Assembly (NCBI GenBank): GCA_000697055.1
Contig: JNDT01001107.1
Span: 1 to 44,294 of the forward strand
Length of the DNA: 44,294 nt
Source: Saksenaea vasiformis B4078
Lineage: Eukaryota; Mucoromycota; Mucoromycetes; Mucorales; Saksenaeaceae
Reading direction: 5' to 3'
How positions within the stretch are numbered: position 1 is the first letter of the stretch; the number at the start of each line of letters is the position of its first letter. Shown here one piece after another: positions 11,309 to 26,880 of this stretch. Under the pieces are notes generated by a model. The model made no database searches. It saw only the letters and a list, made by a program, of their open reading frames with translations, and was not told where the DNA came from. Both the position numbers and the translations under genes were made by a program.

Positions 11309-12892
11309 CTAGACGGCAGCTTTCCGCCGACTTCCGAAAATGGACCAGATCCAGGACTTCCGTTTTTGTGCTAGTGCGGCCTCATGAGCTACTCTTTCGG
11401 CCTCCAACCGCGCTTCTTCCAATGCTGCTAGTTCTTCCAGTCGTTGTCGTGCAGGTGCATAGTTTTCGTTTGCAGCCAGTTTATAATATTCTTCGGCGAC
11501 TGCATAATTCTGTTGCCAACCTTCACCCTTGAAAAACCTAAATGAAAAAAAAAAGAGAGAGAAAAAAGACGTAAGTTGATCTTTCCACTGAAAAGGACCA
11601 AAGGAAGGGAAGAGAAAAAAAAACAAGAGACATAATTCACAATCTCTCTCTCCCTTAGGTCATAATATAGTGTGTTCAAACATTTACATCTCTCCCAACA
11701 TGAAACGGGCATAGTTTTGTGGCGCGTCTTGCTGACTTGCCGCTTTTTGGTAATATTCGAAGGATCGGATGAGGTCTTTGGGGACCCCTAATCCAGCACG
11801 ATACATGTCACCGAGACTTGTTTGGCAGTAACCTAATCCAGAAGGCCAGATATCATCTCCTTTCATACACCAGTAATGAGCCAGTTCATAATCACGTTTA
11901 ATTCCCTTGATATTCCCTTCCATATGAATCTTTGAAAGTGTTTCGATGGCCAAAGGAAAACCTTGTTCACCACTCTGCGTTAACCAAAAGACGGCTTGCG
12001 TTGCATCTGGTTTGATGTTTTCTGAAGGAGGTTGCAGTAAAACATCGCCAACGATATACTGACAGTATTGTTCTCCCACACTTTCAGCGACACGTCGTGC
12101 TAAATGGTAAGCCTTGTCGATATCGCGTGGCACGGATTGACCTTCATAATACATGCGAGCCAAATCGGCAAGAGCGCGTGCATGTGCTGGGGATAATTTT
12201 TGTTTGACACTTCCTGCTATTTCCTTGTATAAGACGAGGGACTTTTCAGCATCGTGGAGATCTGGATACTTGAAGGCATCACCCAAAATCGTGGCTAGTT
12301 CGACACCAGCATCATCATGACCATGATCAGCAGCACATTGAAGATAGTTGATGCCAGTATTTAGATTACGTTCGACACCGATGCCTTCGATCAACAGGAT
12401 ACCAGCAAGATGACACATATCTTGTTGACCTTTATCCGCTTTTTCCATGACAAGATCGACCAGACTTTTTGGATTGTCGTTTAGTAATTCAGTAACACAA
12501 GGGGCTAAGGCAGAAGCCAGTCGTCTGTCAAATACACCTCTTGCCCATAAAACGGCTTCTCGTTTATCAGCTGTATCTCGATCAAGGATAGTACTGAGTT
12601 TAATTTTTGCTTCAATATCACCCTAAGAAACAAACTTAGGATTGAGTTGTCATGTGTAATGGCCATCAGCGCAAAAAAAAGGGGGGGTATACATTAGCGG
12701 CTCTTATACGTAGGAAGCGTAAGGCGGTTTTAACTAGTTCATCGTGATCTTCGCGATGAACCTCGGAGTTGATGATCTCTACGGCTAATCCACTGCTTAA
12801 TGGGTATTATAAATAGATGTGGCGTTCATACCAGTTAAAAGATGAAGTTCTTGTGAAGTGTTTTCGAGTAATCGATGAAATGCCTCGGCCAT
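11309..12892 (-). CDS. Sel1-like repeat (SLR) protein
   Basis: Exons 12892-12832, 12784-12693, 12622-11688, 11537-11309 (1317 nt, 438 aa). The start has an in-frame TAA just upstream (AAACAATAAACG before the ATG). Exon 2 uses the third of three closely spaced AG acceptors, the only one that keeps the frame open. The body carries alpha-helical Sel1/TPR-like repeats of about 36-40 residues, recognisable by G-x-G-V-x-x-D/N and A-x-x-Y/W-Y-x-x-A-A signatures (for example LGDMYRAGLGVPKD and FFKGEGWQQNYAVAEEYY). The C-terminus has a charged helix and a Trp-rich basic tail (SWIWSIFGSRRK). SLR proteins act as scaffolds in ER-associated degradation, chitin synthase activation and signalling; the partner here cannot be told. 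Confidence 0.88.
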
Positions 12893-13307
12893 CGTTTATT
12901 GTTTGCTGGCAAATTCCGTTAAACGCAAGTAATTTTACTTCCAATCCAAACGACGTAACACATAAAACCCACGTCATTTCCCCTCTCGTTTCTTTTTCTT
13001 CTTTTTTTTTTTTTATTTATTATTTTTGTGTTGACTTTTTTTTTCATATATGTACAAACGAAAAAAGAAAAAAAAATTGAAATAAACTGGGGTTTTTCTA
13101 AATAGAGCATCATCGAGTAGAAATAAAATATAAAAAAAAAATAAAGAAAAAAAATAAAGAGAAAAAAATAGGGACTGGAATCCCCAATGTGTCACTTCTA
13201 TAATGCAGCGTTTTCCTAACAACAGGATAAAATGTAAAAATCCTCACAATCGTTAAAGAAAGAAAAAGAAAAAAAAAAAGAAAGAAAGAAAGAAAAGAAA
13301 AGAAAAG

Positions 13308-13350
<43 letters not shown>

Positions 13351-13426
13351 AAGAATAGTTTTTTTTTTTGTTTTAATGAAGTTACTCACAACCAAATGTA
13401 AAAGGGACGTCCGCAGGTCATTTGTA
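12893..13426. other. Intergenic gap between the poly(A) polymerase and Sel1 genes
   Basis: It carries the Sel1 gene's leader and the 3' flank of the poly(A) polymerase gene. It is dominated by A/G-rich tracts, including a 41-base A run. No coding signal is seen. Confidence 0.6.
13308..13348. repeat. 41-base poly(A)/poly(T) tract
   Basis: An uninterrupted A run on the plus strand, preceded by AAAG-type repeats, just downstream of the poly(A) polymerase stop. Its exact length is uncertain because such runs are prone to sequencing error. Confidence 0.85.
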
Positions 13427-15944
<2,518 letters not shown>

Positions 15945-16150
15945 GATGATGTTTTCAGATAGGTCTAGACGAGAGAAAGACTTTAACAGTTCCAGTGAAA
16001 TGATAAATCAAGATGTTCCGAAGAAAAGAAAAAGGGGGGGAGGGAACACTGTTCAAGATGAACTCTGGTTGTGTTGCAAAATAGCACAGCTTTTTGCTCG
16101 TCGTGACTTTTGCCGCATGTACACTCCGCCACACTAGGGAAAAAATCTTA

Positions 16151-16198
16151 TCTCTCTCACTCACTCACACTCACACACACACACACACTCTCTCTCTA
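16151..16198. repeat. TC/CA compound microsatellite
   Basis: Mixed TC, CACT and CA repeats about 200 bp upstream of the poly(A) polymerase start. Confidence 0.85.
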
Positions 16199-16199
16199 T

Positions 16200-19000
16200 A
16201 GCTCACTCACCTTCCCCCCCTTCCTTTCCCCTATTTCCCAAAGGTTAAATTGCACAAGTAGACTAATTTCTTTTTAATTTTGACATAAATATCCCCAAAT
16301 TAAGACCATTGTTACAAATAGGGAATTACACCTCTAGCCTTACATAACAAACAAATAAAAAAGATCTCTGTAGAATGGTCTAAATCGTGAATAGTACAAA
16401 TTTCTATATATATAAATGAATCCTTTTTTTTTAAATCCTCTCATGACGATCATTCTACCATGAAACTGCATGACGGTCAAACGGTGTACTAAAATAATGG
16501 GAACACATTTTAATGTTGCGCGAATGCCCAAGGCAAAAGAATATGTCCACTTCCTGTTTTAGATAAAAGGGTGATCTTGTATCTATTCTTATCCTTATTA
16601 TTGTTCATAAAAAAGCAAGAAGCATCCTTTGACATTGGTTTTCACCTCCTCAATAGGGTCTTAAAGATGGGGTAGTAAGGAGATTGCATACATCCTTATT
16701 GTCTCAATGACAGCGCTTAGCCTAAAAAAAACCGATAGCAATCGAACTTGTCAACCAATCCCCCTTCTCACGTCGTGGCTATGTCTATTTCCCCCTGCAA
16801 GTCAATTTTCTTTGCATAAGTCATCTTGGATTGAAATCGAATTTTTATTCTCGTGTTTTAGAAACGGAAGGATTTGATTGACGCGTTGTCAAAATGTTTG
16901 CTTATTCCTGAGAGACGTTTTTGATTCCATGATCAAAGAATCCCTGTTCTTGCCGATACATGAATCAGTATTCCAAAGGAGTTGCCATCTGTTCTTCGGT
17001 TTTACTCATTTATACAACATCCCTGGCTAATCGCTTTCATTGGACCACACCGAACATGAGATATGCATGTTATCTCTCCCAGATCATTTTGCATATCCCT
17101 CAAGGCAACACTCTATCACAGTACTATGTGTGCTGCCATTTGGAGGAGGCTTACTTAGAGAGGTCTACGCCTGTCCTTATCGGGGAGCTAGTTCTCTCTC
17201 CATGGTAGCAAGAAAGCAGTTACCAAGACGTCAGATTCCGGTAGATGAAACAAACTGACTCTCGTTCTTTTTTCTTACTTGCTATGTGTTTCTGGATGTT
17301 TTGTTAGTGGATGGATCGGAAAAAATACAGGATCCGCGTTAACTGAGAATCGTCTTAACGTTGATGGCACGTTGCCTGAGGAGCAGAGAGCTTTTGCGCA
17401 GCAAAGTTTAGATAGCTTCACATCAAACTAAAGTTGCACTGTGCTGGTTTATTGTGATAGGATCCCTGAACGTTCCAACGCAAGACACACAAACAAGATG
17501 GCACACTATATCCTTCGCGCGTACTTGTCATGGAAGGCATTATCCGGGATCGTTCACAGACCATTGTCTGTCAAGACCACTGTCCCAAGCCATGTGGGGT
17601 CGAGGTGGCGTTTCTCATCCGCTATCCAGCATCCGTTTACTACTAACCGCGAATGAAGCTTTATGCTGGTTACACAAGTTCTGCGCTTCATTGAGGGATT
17701 CAAGGTTGATGTGAGCAGGGCATAGATTTGTTGCCAATCGATGTGTTAATGACCGCATACTCGATTACTTTGGCTCTTGCTGGACGGCAAATTTATACAT
17801 GATTAGCCGCAAAAACCTTTTCCATTTTTTTTTCCAATAAACGGTATACACCGCGTCCTTTGTTGTTTGCATTCCGCTGAATTGGCTGTGAACCACAATT
17901 GCCATTATCGTGAATCGAATTGGCATGCTCGGACACAACACGATATACTGTTTTTTTTTTGTTCACAGTTTCCTGTATTTGTTTATCATTCTTTTATTCC
18001 TGACCGTCTATTCTATACGGCACTAATCATTTGCAGAGGGTTTCTGGCTCCGTAAGTACCGAGGTTACACTTGGATTTCCAGAAAAGTAGATATTCCAGT
18101 GTATGGATTCTAGCTCCCGCCTGTGCTAAGCCAGAAAGTTCTTAATTCAGCGGATCACTCGCTTTTCAATAACCGAAGGTTTACTATCCCTTGACGGTAC
18201 TTCTTATTAGCTGTAACCTCCATAACGCCGGTCATATCATTGAATCGATTTTCCCCCTTGATCTGTAGCACACTTTCTCTACATATGCAGTAAGCACATC
18301 AATGCGCAAAAGGTTGGCATAGACTGTACAAAAAAATTTCGCCATGTGCGGATAATTAAACTACATTAGCTGGAAAAAAAAAAAAAAGAATTGCTCCCGT
18401 TCTGACGGAGCATGTCATACCGGACTTTTCTACTGCAATCACACATCGATCCATCTTTTGAAAGGACTGCGAATGGACGAAATGCTTTTTTTCTTCTTTT
18501 TTCCTAGTAGGCATAGGTACTCGAGAATTTTTGGTGCGCCATTGATAGGTTGTCTCAGGGTGTCTGGATAGAGATCATAATCATGCTAAGCCAGATCGTT
18601 AAAAATCGAGCCAAGTGACAATAATAAGCTTGGCCACGTGCAAGGATCATGGTCACTCTGTCCATCGAAATTCTGTTTCTACCTCTCTCATTTTCAGGGA
18701 ACCCAGGAAAGACAAGCGAGTAAAGCTGTAGCACTGTCGCTTGCTTCTCTCAGTTAGATCGGTAGGACAGGAGAAGAAAAAAAAAATTTTTTTTTTCCCC
18801 TTTTCGCGCAGTTAACATAGCTGGAGATCGTGGCATGTAGAACCGAACTTTGACAAACCTACCCATTCTTATGGTAAGTGCAACGAGCTCGATCATTGGT
18901 CCGGAATAGTCTCCAGCTAATTCAAACCATGACACGACAAGACCGGGGCACGTTTACTGTAGAACCATCTCTTTGCTGCCGATGAAATCGTAAATCGTTC
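16200..19000. other. Gene-poor block
   Basis: Only scattered open frames of up to about 85 codons, none recognised and none joined by convincing splice sites. No repeats, transposon domains or structural RNAs were seen. A patch at 17255-17428 on the plus strand stays open for about 57 codons and ends in TAA, but I cannot connect it to a start. Confidence 0.5.
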
Positions 19001-19022
19001 TTTGTTGCACAGACATAGGATG

Positions 19023-19030
19023 TATAAAAG
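19023..19030 (+). promoter_or_regulatory. TATA box of the secreted-protein gene
   Basis: TATAAAAG lies 45 nt before the ATG at 19068 and 33 nt before the in-frame ATG at 19056. If transcription starts about 30 nt downstream, 19068 is the safer start codon. Confidence 0.6.
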
Positions 19031-19067
19031 CCCGGTAATTCTCGGAGTCGATTCCATGAATTACATC

Positions 19068-19711
19068 ATGATTCGCTCTTTCTTTGTTCTGTTGTTCAGT
19101 TTTCTCGCCCTGGTGAATGGACAATCGTTAGGCTTCAAAGTGTTGTACCCGCCTTCCCGTAACGACGCCAACGGCGGCCGCATGGAGTATCCTCTATCAC
19201 AAGACGGCTTCGTAGTCATTCATAGCACCGACACGCGTATCACAGTTTTGGCCCATATCATCGTGGGCGACCATGTGGAATTGTCCGACTTTCTTACCAC
19301 CAACAAAAGCATCGATGTTAGAGCTTGGCAGGCTGTGGGAAGTCCATCGCACGACTACTGCGTCAAGCTACCCAAACTTACTTCTGTCCCCGGTTTCAAT
19401 GCCACAAGCGGAACCAAGGCAACTTTCGAAATTGTATATGCAAACGACAATCAGACAGCAACACAGGTAGCAACAAGAACAATAATAATGATAGTGTGCA
19501 CTCACATTCCTATGACTCCAATTTTTGATAGATGTTTGACGTCCTTCTGACGGAAAATTCACACGCATTAGATGACGCTAAATGCTGGGAGACGCAAGTT
19601 GCGCCTACGAATCTGGAAAACGGTGTTCCTCCTTCTCTTTCTTATTCTATGCTCCATGGGTTGCTGCTTGTAGCCATAGCAGTGATTTCTTCAGCAGCTG
19701 TACTTATTTAA
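19068..19711 (+). CDS. Small secreted or surface-anchored protein, unknown family
   Basis: Exons 19068-19466 and 19532-19711 with a 65-nt intron; 192 aa (196 if the ATG at 19056 is used). Residues 1-18 form a clear signal peptide (RSFFVLLFSFLALVNG, likely cleaved before QSLGF). The mature part has three N-glycosylation sequons (NKS, NAT, NQT) and two cysteines (DYC, AKC). The last about 20 residues are hydrophobic with almost no tail, as in a GPI-anchor signal or a C-terminal membrane anchor. It looks like a small beta-rich extracellular domain, but I do not recognise a family. It stands alone between two gene-poor stretches. Gene structure is well supported; function is unknown. Confidence 0.8.
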
Positions 19712-20274
19712 TTCGAGTCTTGAATTTTTTTTTTTAGTTCGCACTTAATCAGATAATACATTATTACTTATTCATAACTTTTCTATCAAAACATCTAACT
19801 CTGCAATGTTAGAAAATAGAAAGTTACCCAGAACCATAATATATCCCATCCATGCGATAGCTTAACTGAATTACGTATGTGTGGTACCAGACCATCCGAG
19901 TTGTCCAAGTAACAATACTTCACTTTGCGTGTTACCTATGTCATAACTTGTTAAAGAGCAGATGTTTCGTGTTAGGAAATGAATCGATGCGAGTATACTG
20001 ACTGGACAGCAGTTTGTTAGTACAAGACCTCTGACAAGACGACTTGTAATGCTATTGATGTTATTTAACTGCTAAGGATCTTGCACTAAAGCGAAATCAA
20101 GGCCAAGTGTGAGCTATGGCTATTGCAAATCTTTTGCTTGGGGTCACGAAGCAGACGACCCTTGTGTTTTCCCATGTTCATCATCACTTAAAATGCAAAC
20201 TGGACCGTACTATTACAAAATGATTTTCGTGTTGTTGATACTATAAAGGAAAAGAAAAAAATTGAACAAATCAT
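19712..20274. other. Intergenic region between convergent genes
   Basis: It lies between the stops of the secreted-protein gene (plus) and Brr2 (minus). AT-rich 3' flanks; no coding signal. Confidence 0.6.
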
Positions 20275-23200
20275 CTACTCATCGCTATCCTCGTCTTCTT
20301 CGCTTTCATCTTCGCTTTCTTCGCCTTCCGCAACATCCATCTCCATATCTAGTTCTTGGTCACAGCCGTTGAAACTATCAGACATCAGGAACACCTTCAG
20401 GTCATGATGGCCAGCCTTTGGCGCAATGAAGTCCAGTCGGACGGTGAGCTTGTGTTGCAGCGTCACACGCTTAATAGCCAACAATGTCTTGGTTGCGGGA
20501 TCGCCAATGACAATCCACCAACCTTCGTCCTTCTTGCCAGGGAAGAAGGGTGCAACCACAGGTCCGATTTCTTCGTCTTCGTCCGCCTCGCGTTCCAGCT
20601 GTACCTTGACGTTCACCACGCTACCAGATGTAACCGAATCGGCATCCGCGACATCAAAGCCGACCTCGACGTTGGGGTACCGGTTGACGAAACGTGCCAC
20701 TTCACGCAACTTGCGTTGGTCCATCTGAAGCACTTCGTTACGCACATCGTCTTCAAGTTCCATAATATCGAACACCGACTCGACGCCCTTCTGTTCACAG
20801 CGCTTGATCACATCGTTGTTGAAGTAGGGGATTTGTTTCAAGGGTGAGTCGCGATCCCACATGGCTTGGACGCTCATTTGTGATAACTCCATTGCTGCAA
20901 GAGCAGGTGATAACCAGCCGTTAGACGAGATAACGTCGACACATGCCTGAAGCAGGGGAATGACGCGACCAAGGACCAAAGCCTGGTCTGACTGAAGATC
21001 TGGAGGCAATTGCATACGAGAGAAATGTGCTTGGAGTAACACGTTGGTCTTGATTCTGGGTGTGTTGAACTTGGGCGATGCAAGTTTCACCGGCAGACGA
21101 TCGTAAATGCGCTTGAGCACGCCGTCTTCTTGATGTCGGATGGGAATGCCGTCGAATTCAGTGGCCGATGCAACGATTTCCAAGAGACCCTTGAGTTTGG
21201 TCGTCGACTTCAAGCTGACGCTGAACATATCGACCGTGGTATAGTTGATGTTGTAGTAGGCGGCAATCATACCCAAGTTGAGCGGGCTGACATCCATCTC
21301 ATCTTCAATCGTGATACACTTGGTCTCTTGCAGATCGTTCAAGGTCGTCTCCACAAGTTCTGACAGATGGTCAGACAAGTGGCGATGGCTGGTTCCTTGA
21401 AGGCCATAGTAGTTAGGGTTGTGTGCCATACGACGGTACAAGAATGTCCAGGTCAAGTAATCTACGGCGTCTTGCTTGTTCTCAATCGTCTTGGTAACAA
21501 TCTCTGCATTGAAATGATCGTGCAACAATTGATCCAGATGTGATTCCACAGGAAGTGCTTCATAAAGGAACTTCTTGTAGAATTCCTTCTTGTTAGCCTG
21601 ACACATCAGCACACATTTGCCAGTATCATCCTCTCTTGGTCGGCATGCACGACCCATCATCTGCAACACATCCGTGATCGGGTAGTCGGCATAGCGATGC
21701 TCCTTGCCCTCGAAGTACTGCGTGCCCATAATGATCACCATATGCGAATTCAGAGGAAGTGCCCAACATGTATCACGCGACGCAACAACCACTTGAATAG
21801 CTCCTGATTCGTACAGCTGTTCAACAATGTGTTTGTCCTGCTTGGACAGCGCCTCATGGTAGAAACCAATACCGTGCTGCAATGTCTCGACAAGTGCCTT
21901 ATCCTGCACTCGCTCCAACAAGGGCTGAATCTCCTCCAGTTTGCAATGCAAGAACCGGTTGGGCGTATCGTCACCAATGCAGTAGGTAATGATATCGATA
22001 GCGGTCAATCGACATTGCTTCCTTGATGGCACAAACACGATGACAGGCTTTTCGGCAGAATGCGTAGTGATAGCCAGATAGGTGGGCTTGGCCATTGCCA
22101 TCATCAACGATGCGAAATGAGGGATGTTGTAGCTCTGCATATGAATCTCCAGAGGCACTGGTCGAACCGATGGATGGAAGTTGAAAACAGAATGGGACGT
22201 TGCTCCAATCCATTCACCCAAATCCTTAGCGTTGGCAAGCGAAGTGCTCAGCGCCACGATACGAATGGCCTTCTTTGTCTGCGAAGCGATGTATCGCATA
22301 CGTGAAACAATCACCTCATAGGTTGGTCCGATATCACCGCCGATAAGATGCAGTTCGTCTGCGATAAACAAGTTCACGTTTTGCACATTCTTTCGCTGCT
22401 TCCATCGTCGAGAAATCACATCCCATTGCGTAGGTGTACAGCAAATAACATGACCACGCTCCAAAAGTTTAAGATCGGCACTGGTTTCTCCTGTAAGTGC
22501 CACGATGTTTCTGTCCTTAAACTTCTGCTTCCAGTCAGCCACGCGTTGGTCCACAATTTCTTGGAAAGGTGCGACATACACCGCGCGCGCCTCTTCCGAA
22601 TTGCTCCACAGTCGGAGAAGTGCAAATTCTGCACACACAGTCTTGCCGCTACCAGTGGGTGCTCCAATGAACACGTTGTCGTCCGTTGTGTACAATGTGT
22701 TGAAGACTTGCGTTTGAATGGGGTTGAAATGATCGATCCAGCCTGCATAAAGCTGCTCGTAGGCTGGATTGCGAAGAGCGGAAACGGGAAGAGGTTGTAA
22801 ATCATGCAATTCGGTGTGTGGAGCATATTTTGCGGGCAAAATGAGATGTTTGAAAGAAACAGGAAGCTTGGTAGACGAATGCAGCCATCGATCAGCAACA
22901 ATCGTAACAAAGTAGTTGGGTGGCAAAGGTTCGTACAATGGTACAGTAAACGACACCAAATGCTCCTCCTCGGCATAGCGCTGTTTCAAGACAAAGTACT
23001 CGTGGTGTAGAATGTGTTCACCATCGACGTCTTCCACCATAATCCAAAACGCTTCAGCGACACCATGCACCTTTTCGTCCCACTGGAAGTCTGGTGTGAT
23101 TGTCAGCTCCATTCGAAGCAAAGAGCGAGTAACAGGCTGAACATGTGCTTGCAGTTCGAGCTTGGGGAACTGATGGACATATTTATGCAGTGTTCGACCT

Positions 23201-26200
23201 GCTTGTGACTGACCGACCAATTCGCCCAATTCCTGGGTGCTAAGATCGAAGTATCGCTCCCAAGGGAATTCTTTGCGCTCCAGACGCTTCACCAGATCGG
23301 CCGGCATTGCCTTGAATTGACGCAGAGGAGACATGGAAAGCCATGCTCGTTTTTCTACCATTTTACAAAGATCAAGAGCCTTCTGTGTTAACTGTGCCCA
23401 ACCGCGCTTCAAACAGATCTCGAAGATGGCACGAAGAATGCGTCCAGCGCTCTGGGTAACGTAAACCATATCTGAAACCAAAGCAAAGCCGTCCAGTCGC
23501 AGCTGAGAGATGTAGGCTTGAAGCAAGACGTTGATCTTGGCTGTAGGTTCCTCGATGCTCTCCTTCACAGGGATTGGCACTCGCTCCAACAACTTGGACA
23601 ATTCCATCTTTTCTTCTTCTCGAACGGGAATGTACTTGAACTCGTCCGACAGAGCAAACACACGGAACAATTCAATATGACCCATCATGGGCTTCAAATG
23701 CTGGTTGTACGTCGCCATCGAATGATGCGTCACATAAAAGTGAGAAGCAATACGACCAAGCTCTGTCACTTGGAAACGACCTGATTTCTTGTCATACTTG
23801 ATCAAATTGCATTTGTCGAGAAGCGTTGCTGCAGAATGAATCAGATCCACTCGCTTCTGTTCCAGATATGGATCGTCTTCCAAGTCATCGATGGACACAT
23901 TGTACAGCGTTGGTTTGCGCAACATACGCACATACAAGTAAGTGTAACCCAACCACTGTACTGCTTCGTCTCGGTTTCGGATAGTGCCCAGCACGATTTC
24001 GGCGTTGAGATTGTCGGCCATGCGCTTAACAAACTGTGATTCGATCGGTAATTGCGTGTTGAGCAATGAAAGATAATACTGCAACTCGGTGTGCGCTGTG
24101 ATGATAATGCCTTCACCATAGGTATCGAACTGCGGTCTACCAGCACGACCCAACATCTGCAACACATCCTGTGGCGACAGCTCGACCCAGCGACCCTTTT
24201 CGGGTGAGTAAATCTGTGTACCCTTGATAATGACAGCGTGAGCGGGCAAATTAACACCCCAGGCAAGAGTAGCAGTGGAACACAGGACTTTAACGTGGCC
24301 ATCCGCAAACAAATCTTCGACCAATGTACGGTCAGCGCGTGTCATACCAGCGTGATGGATAGCAAAACCGTAAGGCAAAAGGTCTTGAAGATGAGGATCC
24401 TTTACAGTAGCGGCTTCCGACTGAAGAATTTCACGACTGGCTGAATCTTGCTTCAAAAATTGGCCAATTGTATCCTTATCCAGAGCCATATCACGAAGCG
24501 TCTTTGCTGTCTTTGCTGTCTCCTTTCGGGAATGAACGAACACCAGCACTTGGTTCTCTTCTCGCTGATCCAGCTGCTCCATTACTTTCTCGTAGCAAAC
24601 GTCGTTCATGACCTGGAATCGCTTGATCGCCTTCTTCTCAGTGACACCGATAAATTGTTGCTTCAAAGGACAAGGACGATACGCACTGTCAAAGAAGAAC
24701 AGACCAGTCTTGACATCAACACGCAAAAATGCTGCAACATCTTCATAATTTGGCAAAGTGGCTGACAAACCAACCAAGCGTACGAGTTCCTGGGTCTGCT
24801 CCATGGTTCGAATTGTACGGGAGACAATGCTTTCCAGTACCGGACCACGATCATCATGCAGCAAATGAATTTCGTCAATAATAATCAAGCGCACCAACGC
24901 CGTGTAGCTGCGATCTGTTGCTTTACGTGTAATGACATCCCACTTTTCGGGGGTAGTAACAATGATTTGCGTTTCAGCAATCTGCTGCTTTGTCAATTGA
25001 CGATCACCAGTCAATTCGGCCACGGTAATGCCATAGGGTTTCAGACGACGACCGAAGTTTCCAACCATTTCCTGAACCAGAGCCTTCATAGGAGCAATGT
25101 ACACGATTTTAAAGGCATCCAGGTCAATCTGTCCGGTTTGCGGATCGCGATTCTTGTTGATTTCGTGCAGAATTGTCAGCATAGCAACGTTCGTTTTACC
25201 GGCACCGGTAGGGGCACAAAGCAACAAGTTTTCATCCTTGCCAAAGGCAGTAGGGTACAGTCTGCTCTGGACACGATTAAGCGATTCGGCACCAGGGAAA
25301 GCTTCTTGCGCCCATTGGGGTAAGTCCTTGATAGGCACCAACTTTTCACCCGCTTCAAAGCTGTGAGGTTTAGGAGCAGGCACATGGATTTCCTCGTATC
25401 CTTTTTTGGACCGCTTGAATGAGCCATCAGGAAGCTTGACCTTCTTGTTAGACATCAGATGCGCTCCCTGTTCAAAAGCCAATTCGTCCAAATCGAGCAA
25501 TTGACGAGGAACAACTGTGGTTCCTGGTTCCAACGTAGTAGTTGTAGGCACTTGACCTCTGCTGCGTCCAATTGTAGAAGGTTTTTCTCCGTCAATCTCC
25601 ATCGCGTTCTCCACAACACCTTTTCTTTCCAATGCTTCGCCACGACGTTGACGATCACCGCTAAGATCATGAAGAATCCATCCGAGACCCTTCTGCTGCA
25701 TTTCTTGTTCCAGCTCTGTCTTTTCGGCACCGTCTACTCTTGCAAGTCGCGTGCACCAGTAGATGATTTCGCGGTTCTTTGTAAGGATGCGGACAAGATC
25801 GAACTTGTCGTAATCGAACAGACCCATCAGTTCATTTTCACAATCACGCATATTCACTGTTTCCGATCCAAGAATATCAAATGCCTTCATTGTCTTTTCC
25901 TGAGCTGTATGCGGATCAGGGTAATATGTTGCGATTTGGCGTTGCAGCCAGAAAGCATCAAGATCGTGAGGAGAGATTGCATCAGACTTTTGGGCTCCTG
26001 CGGCCTTCTTCTTTTTCTTGCCACTTTCGCCGCCAGGAAGTACGGTCTTAAAACCATCTTCTTCGTCTGATGGTTCTTCTTCTTCCTCTTCATCAACTTG
26101 CATGCGTCCAGTTGAGAGACTCTGACCTACAGTCTCTTGTGCATCTTCCACTTCCTCGTCTTCTTCATCTTCTCTGACTTCGTACTGATCTTCCTCTTCC

Positions 26201-26880
26201 TCCTCTTCTTCTTCTTCGTCGAACACAACAGCAACACCAAGCTCATCGTCAATTTCTCCTAATCGCTCTCCGGTGCCGTCGACATCCATTGCCTCGCCAT
26301 CAACGTTATAGTCTGTGATCTTCTTCGATAAGTTTACAAGTTGTGCGAATCGTTCGGATTGTATTGAACCAATAACAGATTCTATTTCCCGCTTTTTGTC
26401 AAAGTCCTTGAGTGTGTCAGTTTTCAGCGTGTCGAGAACAACGTCAGCGGCACTGCGAATCACATCTCGTGCCTGATCGCCAAGATGATCGTATACAAAA
26501 GCTAAAATGTGTTCATAGGCTTCGCGCGTTTCCTTTGTGCGAGGTCGGTAATTAAGACCCTCAAAGTCTTCTGTTGCTGAAATAACAGATGAATGCCCAT
26601 AAGCTTTGCTGATGGCGCTCTCTTCCTTTTTCCGTCGCTTCTTCTCTGCAACCTGTTCTGCGCGTTCGGCCGCTTTTTTCTTTTTCTCTTCAATGTCTTT
26701 TGGAACTTCTCGTTCCGCACGCGAACCAAACTCTCTAGGATTGATTCTTCCCCATAATGTCTCGGGTTCACCTGTAGGTTCTTGATCTCTGCGCGGCAAG
26801 CCACTGCGATCGGCTTGCAGCACCAAACTAGAATTGGCGGCGTATTGGTACTGATTAGCCTTGGCAATGTTCTCCGCCAT
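20275..26880 (-). CDS. BRR2: U5 snRNP helicase Brr2 (SNRNP200)
   Basis: One uninterrupted frame of 2201 aa; human and yeast orthologues are about 2140-2160. Brr2 unwinds U4/U6 RNA to activate the spliceosome. Order: charged N-terminal region with acidic tracts; PWI-like domain (about 303-385); N-terminal helicase cassette with Walker A APTGAGKT (about 555), DEIH (about 669), SATLPN and LGRAGRP; first Sec63 unit; C-terminal cassette with APTGSGKT (about 1410), DELH (about 1508), the STS variant of motif III, and MGRACRP; second Sec63 unit; acidic tail. The active N-terminal cassette motifs are intact, and the C-terminal cassette shows the relaxed motifs usual in this family. Complete and intron-free, unlike most neighbours. 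The start MAENIAK fits the family N-terminus. Confidence 0.98.
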   Translation of the reverse strand: MAENIAKANQYQYAANSSLVLQADRSGLPRRDQEPTGEPETLWGRINPREFGSRAEREVPKDIEEKKKKAAERAEQVAEKKRRKKEESAISKAYGHSSVISATEDFEGLNYRPRTKETREAYEHILAFVYDHLGDQARDVIRSAADVVLDTLKTDTLKDFDKKREIESVIGSIQSERFAQLVNLSKKITDYNVDGEAMDVDGTGERLGEIDDELGVAVVFDEEEEEEEEEDQYEVREDEEDEEVEDAQETVGQSLSTGRMQVDEEEEEEPSDEEDGFKTVLPGGESGKKKKKAAGAQKSDAISPHDLDAFWLQRQIATYYPDPHTAQEKTMKAFDILGSETVNMRDCENELMGLFDYDKFDLVRILTKNREIIYWCTRLARVDGAEKTELEQEMQQKGLGWILHDLSGDRQRRGEALERKGVVENAMEIDGEKPSTIGRSRGQVPTTTTLEPGTTVVPRQLLDLDELAFEQGAHLMSNKKVKLPDGSFKRSKKGYEEIHVPAPKPHSFEAGEKLVPIKDLPQWAQEAFPGAESLNRVQSRLYPTAFGKDENLLLCAPTGAGKTNVAMLTILHEINKNRDPQTGQIDLDAFKIVYIAPMKALVQEMVGNFGRRLKPYGITVAELTGDRQLTKQQIAETQIIVTTPEKWDVITRKATDRSYTALVRLIIIDEIHLLHDDRGPVLESIVSRTIRTMEQTQELVRLVGLSATLPNYEDVAAFLRVDVKTGLFFFDSAYRPCPLKQQFIGVTEKKAIKRFQVMNDVCYEKVMEQLDQREENQVLVFVHSRKETAKTAKTLRDMALDKDTIGQFLKQDSASREILQSEAATVKDPHLQDLLPYGFAIHHAGMTRADRTLVEDLFADGHVKVLCSTATLAWGVNLPAHAVIIKGTQIYSPEKGRWVELSPQDVLQMLGRAGRPQFDTYGEGIIITAHTELQYYLSLLNTQLPIESQFVKRMADNLNAEIVLGTIRNRDEAVQWLGYTYLYVRMLRKPTLYNVSIDDLEDDPYLEQKRVDLIHSAATLLDKCNLIKYDKKSGRFQVTELGRIASHFYVTHHSMATYNQHLKPMMGHIELFRVFALSDEFKYIPVREEEKMELSKLLERVPIPVKESIEEPTAKINVLLQAYISQLRLDGFALVSDMVYVTQSAGRILRAIFEICLKRGWAQLTQKALDLCKMVEKRAWLSMSPLRQFKAMPADLVKRLERKEFPWERYFDLSTQELGELVGQSQAGRTLHKYVHQFPKLELQAHVQPVTRSLLRMELTITPDFQWDEKVHGVAEAFWIMVEDVDGEHILHHEYFVLKQRYAEEEHLVSFTVPLYEPLPPNYFVTIVADRWLHSSTKLPVSFKHLILPAKYAPHTELHDLQPLPVSALRNPAYEQLYAGWIDHFNPIQTQVFNTLYTTDDNVFIGAPTGSGKTVCAEFALLRLWSNSEEARAVYVAPFQEIVDQRVADWKQKFKDRNIVALTGETSADLKLLERGHVICCTPTQWDVISRRWKQRKNVQNVNLFIADELHLIGGDIGPTYEVIVSRMRYIASQTKKAIRIVALSTSLANAKDLGEWIGATSHSVFNFHPSVRPVPLEIHMQSYNIPHFASLMMAMAKPTYLAITTHSAEKPVIVFVPSRKQCRLTAIDIITYCIGDDTPNRFLHCKLEEIQPLLERVQDKALVETLQHGIGFYHEALSKQDKHIVEQLYESGAIQVVVASRDTCWALPLNSHMVIIMGTQYFEGKEHRYADYPITDVLQMMGRACRPREDDTGKCVLMCQANKKEFYKKFLYEALPVESHLDQLLHDHFNAEIVTKTIENKQDAVDYLTWTFLYRRMAHNPNYYGLQGTSHRHLSDHLSELVETTLNDLQETKCITIEDEMDVSPLNLGMIAAYYNINYTTVDMFSVSLKSTTKLKGLLEIVASATEFDGIPIRHQEDGVLKRIYDRLPVKLASPKFNTPRIKTNVLLQAHFSRMQLPPDLQSDQALVLGRVIPLLQACVDVISSNGWLSPALAAMELSQMSVQAMWDRDSPLKQIPYFNNDVIKRCEQKGVESVFDIMELEDDVRNEVLQMDQRKLREVARFVNRYPNVEVGFDVADADSVTSGSVVNVKVQLEREADEDEEIGPVVAPFFPGKKDEGWWIVIGDPATKTLLAIKRVTLQHKLTVRLDFIAPKAGHHDLKVFLMSDSFNGCDQELDMEMDVAEGEESEDESEEDEDSDE

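Noticed and set aside
17255..17428. 57-codon open stretch ending in TAA on the plus strand
   Set aside because: It reads plausibly but has no start codon or partner exon, and lengths like this are common by chance.
18145..18165. Short stretch vaguely like the start of 5.8S rRNA
   Set aside because: The match is only a few bases and no rRNA or ITS sequence follows.
20356..26070. Many plus-strand frames of 60-200 codons inside Brr2
   Set aside because: They are antisense shadows of a strongly conserved coding sequence and show no family motifs.
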